Positions 6,074 to 7,839 of a DNA stretch of 7,839 nucleotides are shown piece by piece (within the stretch, counting starts at the first letter, position 1; the number at the start of each line of letters is the position of its first letter). The stretch lies in contig JBGPJM010000221.1 of the NCBI GenBank assembly GCA_041485385.1, positions 1 to 7,839 on the forward strand. Reading direction: 5' to 3'. The stretch comes from JBGPJM01 sp041485385. Its GTDB lineage: Bacteria; Planctomycetota; Phycisphaerae; Phycisphaerales; UBA1924. Position numbers and translations under genes: made by a program. A model generated the notes under the pieces. It was not told the origin of the DNA. It did no database searches and saw only the letters and a program-made list of their open reading frames with translations.

Positions 6074-7839
6074 TCACGGACAGCCGGCGAAGAAGCAGTT
6101 GACGAAGTCGAAGAAGTCCTGGCTGTTGGTGCCGCCGAGCCCGTTGAAGTCGGCGTGGCCGGCGAAGAAGTCGTTGAGGAAGTCGAAGAAGTCCTGGCTG
6201 TTGAGGAGGCCGTCGTCGTTCCAGTCGCACCGGCAATAGTGGGTGTGCCTCTCGTAGGCGCCCATGTCGACCTGGCCGTCGGAGACGCGCGTGAGGTTGT
6301 CCCGCTCCAGGGGGGTCGGCTCGGCGGTGTTGCCGTCGGCGTCCAGGTCAACGACGTCGGCGGGGAGCAGCGCCGTGCTGCCCTGGTTGGGGAGCGGGGA
6401 GAAGGGTTGGAGCCGGAGGTTGTCGTCGAGCGTGCCCAGAGCGTTGTCCGGGCCGTCCGGGTCGACGAAGCGCGGGTCGAGGTTCACGTTCCCGATTCCG
6501 CCGAGCAGCCCGGTGAGGCCCTGCACGCAGGACCGGTTGAGTGCGAGTGTGCCTGAGTAGAGCGGGCCCTTGTCGATCTGGGCCGACTCGTCGGTGCCGC
6601 CGGAGTCGGAGTTCTGCCAGAGTATCCCGTTTGAGACGACGAGGTTGGAGGCATTGTTGACCCGCAGGCCGCCGCCGGATCCGAAGGCGACGTTGCGGCT
6701 GAACGTGCAGTTGATAAACGAGGAGTTGCCGTTCTGCACGCTCACGGCGCCGCCGTCACCGAAGGTGGTGGTGTTGTTCGAGAAGACACAGGAGGTGAGC
6801 TCGGGATCGCCGCTCTGGACCAGCAGGCCGCCGCCCTCGACCGCGTCGTTTCCGAGGAACGAACAGGCGGTGAGATGCGGGGCGGATGTGCCGAACAGGG
6901 CGGCGGCCCCGCCCTGGATGGCGAAGTTGCCGACGAACGTGCAGCGGACGACGGCCGGGTCGGCGTTGTTGATGTACATGCCGCCGCCGAAGCCGTCGAT
7001 CGAGGAGCCGTCGGCCTGCCCGCCGGTGATGACGCACCCGTCGACACGGGCCGTCGAGTCGACGGCCGTTGCACGGAGGATGTGGAAGGAGTTGTCGGCC
7101 GGGACGTCGGCGACGCCGATGTCCCCCGACAGGATCGAGAGGTGCGCGGCGGGGTTGCGCTGGGACAGGAGCGTTTCGCCGCCGGCGAAGCCGCCGTAGA
7201 CGGCCAGGTTGTTGCGGAGAACGAAGCTGGCGGTACGAGGGCCGCCCGCGCTCGTTGGTCTGTACACACCCTGGGCGACCCAGACCTGGGCCGGGCACGC
7301 GCCGGCGGCGGTGATCGCGTCCTGGAGACTGGTGAAAGCGTTGGACCACGAGGTGCCGTCGCCGGCGCCGGTGGCGTTCACGTCGACGAAGATGACGATG
7401 TTCTCGTCGACGGAGCCGTCGCAGTCGTTGTCCAGCCCGTCGCAGCGCTCGGGGGCGCCGGGGTAGACGGTCGCGTTCGTGTCGTCGCAGTCGTCGCCGA
7501 CCGTGGCATAGCCCGGGGGCGTCGTGCAGGCCAGGATGGTCGATCCGGCCTGGCCGTGCCCGTCGCCGTCGTTGTCAAGATAGAAGGTGGTCGTGCCGCC
7601 CTCGTCGACGACGCCGTTGCAGTTGTCGTCGATGCCGTTGCACACCTCGGTCGCGCCGGGGTGAACGAGCGGGTTGGTGTCGTCGCAGTCCAGGTGGTTG
7701 GCGACGTATCCCGGCGGCGGCGTGCAGGCCAGGATGGTCACGGCCGGTGTGCCGAACCCGTCGGCGTCCGAGTCGCGGTAGAAGATGGACTGGACGCCCT
7801 CGTCGATCTGGCCGTTGCAGTTGTCGTCGATGCCGTTGC
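6074..7839 (-). CDS. Secreted MopE-repeat / beta-helix protein with GC-type dockerin (N-terminus outside window)
   Basis: The frame is open from the right edge to the TGA at 6076-6074, giving 587 visible residues (numbered from the edge) and no start or signal peptide. Residues 1-146 are MopE-type putative metal-binding repeats: NGIDDNCNG, DSDADGFG, DCDDTN, then NGIDDNCNG, DNDGDGHG, DCDDTN, then DGLDNDCDG. Residues about 147-415 read as a right-handed parallel beta-helix, including about five Gly-rich coils of 25-27 residues with an xCxF signature. About 420-530 resembles a choice-of-anchor-Q segment (DPRFVDPDGPDN, TLDDNLRL, VDMGAYE). Residues 537-587 are a GC-type dockerin with two NSQDFFDF half-repeats and a terminal GCP. 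It is probably exported and surface-displayed or assembled through the dockerin. No enzyme active site is recognisable, and the cohesin or anchor partner is not in the window. Confidence 0.88.
   Translation of the reverse strand, partial: NGIDDNCNGQIDEGVQSIFYRDSDADGFGTPAVTILACTPPPGYVANHLDCDDTNPLVHPGATEVCNGIDDNCNGVVDEGGTTTFYLDNDGDGHGQAGSTILACTTPPGYATVGDDCDDTNATVYPGAPERCDGLDNDCDGSVDENIVIFVDVNATGAGDGTSWSNAFTSLQDAITAAGACPAQVWVAQGVYRPTSAGGPRTASFVLRNNLAVYGGFAGGETLLSQRNPAAHLSILSGDIGVADVPADNSFHILRATAVDSTARVDGCVITGGQADGSSIDGFGGGMYINNADPAVVRCTFVGNFAIQGGAAALFGTSAPHLTACSFLGNDAVEGGGLLVQSGDPELTSCVFSNNTTTFGDGGAVSVQNGNSSFINCTFSRNVAFGSGGGLRVNNASNLVVSNGILWQNSDSGGTDESAQIDKGPLYSGTLALNRSCVQGLTGLLGGIGNVNLDPRFVDPDGPDNALGTLDDNLRLQPFSPLPNQGSTALLPADVVDLDADGNTAEPTPLERDNLTRVSDGQVDMGAYERHTHYCRCDWNDDGLLNSQDFFDFLNDFFAGHADFNGLGGTNSQDFFDFVNCFFAGCP
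6083..6203 (-). repeat. Internal duplication encoding the two dockerin halves
   Basis: Segments 6083-6128 and 6158-6203 are near-copies offset by 75 nt (25 codons). They share an identical 25-bp block (6104-6128 and 6179-6203) and an identical 13-bp block (6083-6095 and 6158-6170). They encode the two NSQDFFDF(L/V)N.FFAG halves of the dockerin. Such strong DNA identity means either recent duplication or conversion, or strong codon constraint. Confidence 0.85.
7442..7839 (-). repeat. Tandem 198-bp repeat encoding MopE-type units
   Basis: Two 66-codon units (7640-7837 and 7442-7639) follow each other exactly, with a degenerate partial third unit at 7400-7441. Direct DNA identity at a 198-bp offset includes a 29-bp block (7613-7641 equals 7811-7839, which is cut by the window end) and an 18-bp block (from 7523 and from 7721). 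Each unit encodes NGIDDNCNG, an aspartate-rich D(S/N)DADG/DNDGDG loop, TILACT.PPGY and DCDDTN. More copies are likely beyond the right edge. Confidence 0.9.

Noticed and set aside
3561..6236. Very long minus-strand frame (891 codons) opposite the kinase-NTPase
   Set aside because: Arg/Pro/Leu-rich shadow of high-GC codons. The plus strand has unmistakable kinase and Walker motifs.
5942..6556. Plus-strand frame (204 codons) beyond the kinase stop
   Set aside because: Most of it is antisense to the dockerin gene and gives Glu/Val/Gly low-complexity sequence. Only its first few codons may be a kinase-gene remnant, reported as a finding.
7739..7741. GTG as the start codon of the dockerin protein
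   Set aside because: The frame continues upstream to the window end within the same repeat unit, so this is an internal valine.

Overview
The window looks like a chromosome segment of a GC-rich planctomycete, most likely of the class Phycisphaerae. The best clue is the right-hand gene: it ends in a paired 'NSQDFFDF' dockerin module closing on Gly-Cys-Pro, the GC-type dockerin I associate with Phycisphaerales surface proteins. GC is about two thirds by eye, third codon positions are strongly G/C, and large bacterial Ser/Thr kinases are also typical of the group. No phage, insertion sequence or CRISPR signal is visible.

Layout, left to right. Positions 1-201 hold no gene I can support. A leftward initiator tRNA-fMet (243-316) has a clear sigma70-type promoter (327-355) and an intrinsic terminator (202-232). 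Divergent from it is purD (387-1685), for purine biosynthesis. purD converges on, and overlaps by four bases, a leftward DNA glycosylase gene of the AlkX/YcaQ (HTH_42) family (1682-2989). That gene is divergent from tag (3028-3585), 3-methyladenine DNA glycosylase I. The 38-bp gap between the two glycosylases has a perfect palindrome at its centre and a -10-like hexamer facing each gene. After a 116-bp leader with a strong hairpin comes a 751-aa protein (3702-5957) that joins a complete Ser/Thr kinase to an AfsR/COG3903-like STAND NTPase and stops where the usual TPR sensor should begin. Convergent with it, and running off the right edge, is a large secreted protein (6074 to beyond 7839): tandem MopE-type putative metal-binding repeats, a right-handed beta-helix, a choice-of-anchor-Q-like segment and the dockerin.

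How the genes relate. The two glycosylases form a sensible functional pair for alkylation and crosslink damage that may share regulation. The tRNA and purD share an intergenic promoter region. The kinase-NTPase and the dockerin protein are end-to-end neighbours on opposite strands, with no evidence of a functional link. Three genes (purD, alkX, tag) have a TANNNT hexamer 6-9 nt before the start codon and no clear Shine-Dalgarno sequence, which suggests leaderless or nearly leaderless mRNAs.

Most of the window is ordinary housekeeping and repair. The items most worth a second look are the kinase-STAND fusion that ends before its sensor domain, the palindrome-centred divergent glycosylase promoter, the U1-U72 initiator tRNA, and the exact 198-bp-period repeats at the window edge. 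I do not see a convincing new multi-gene system.
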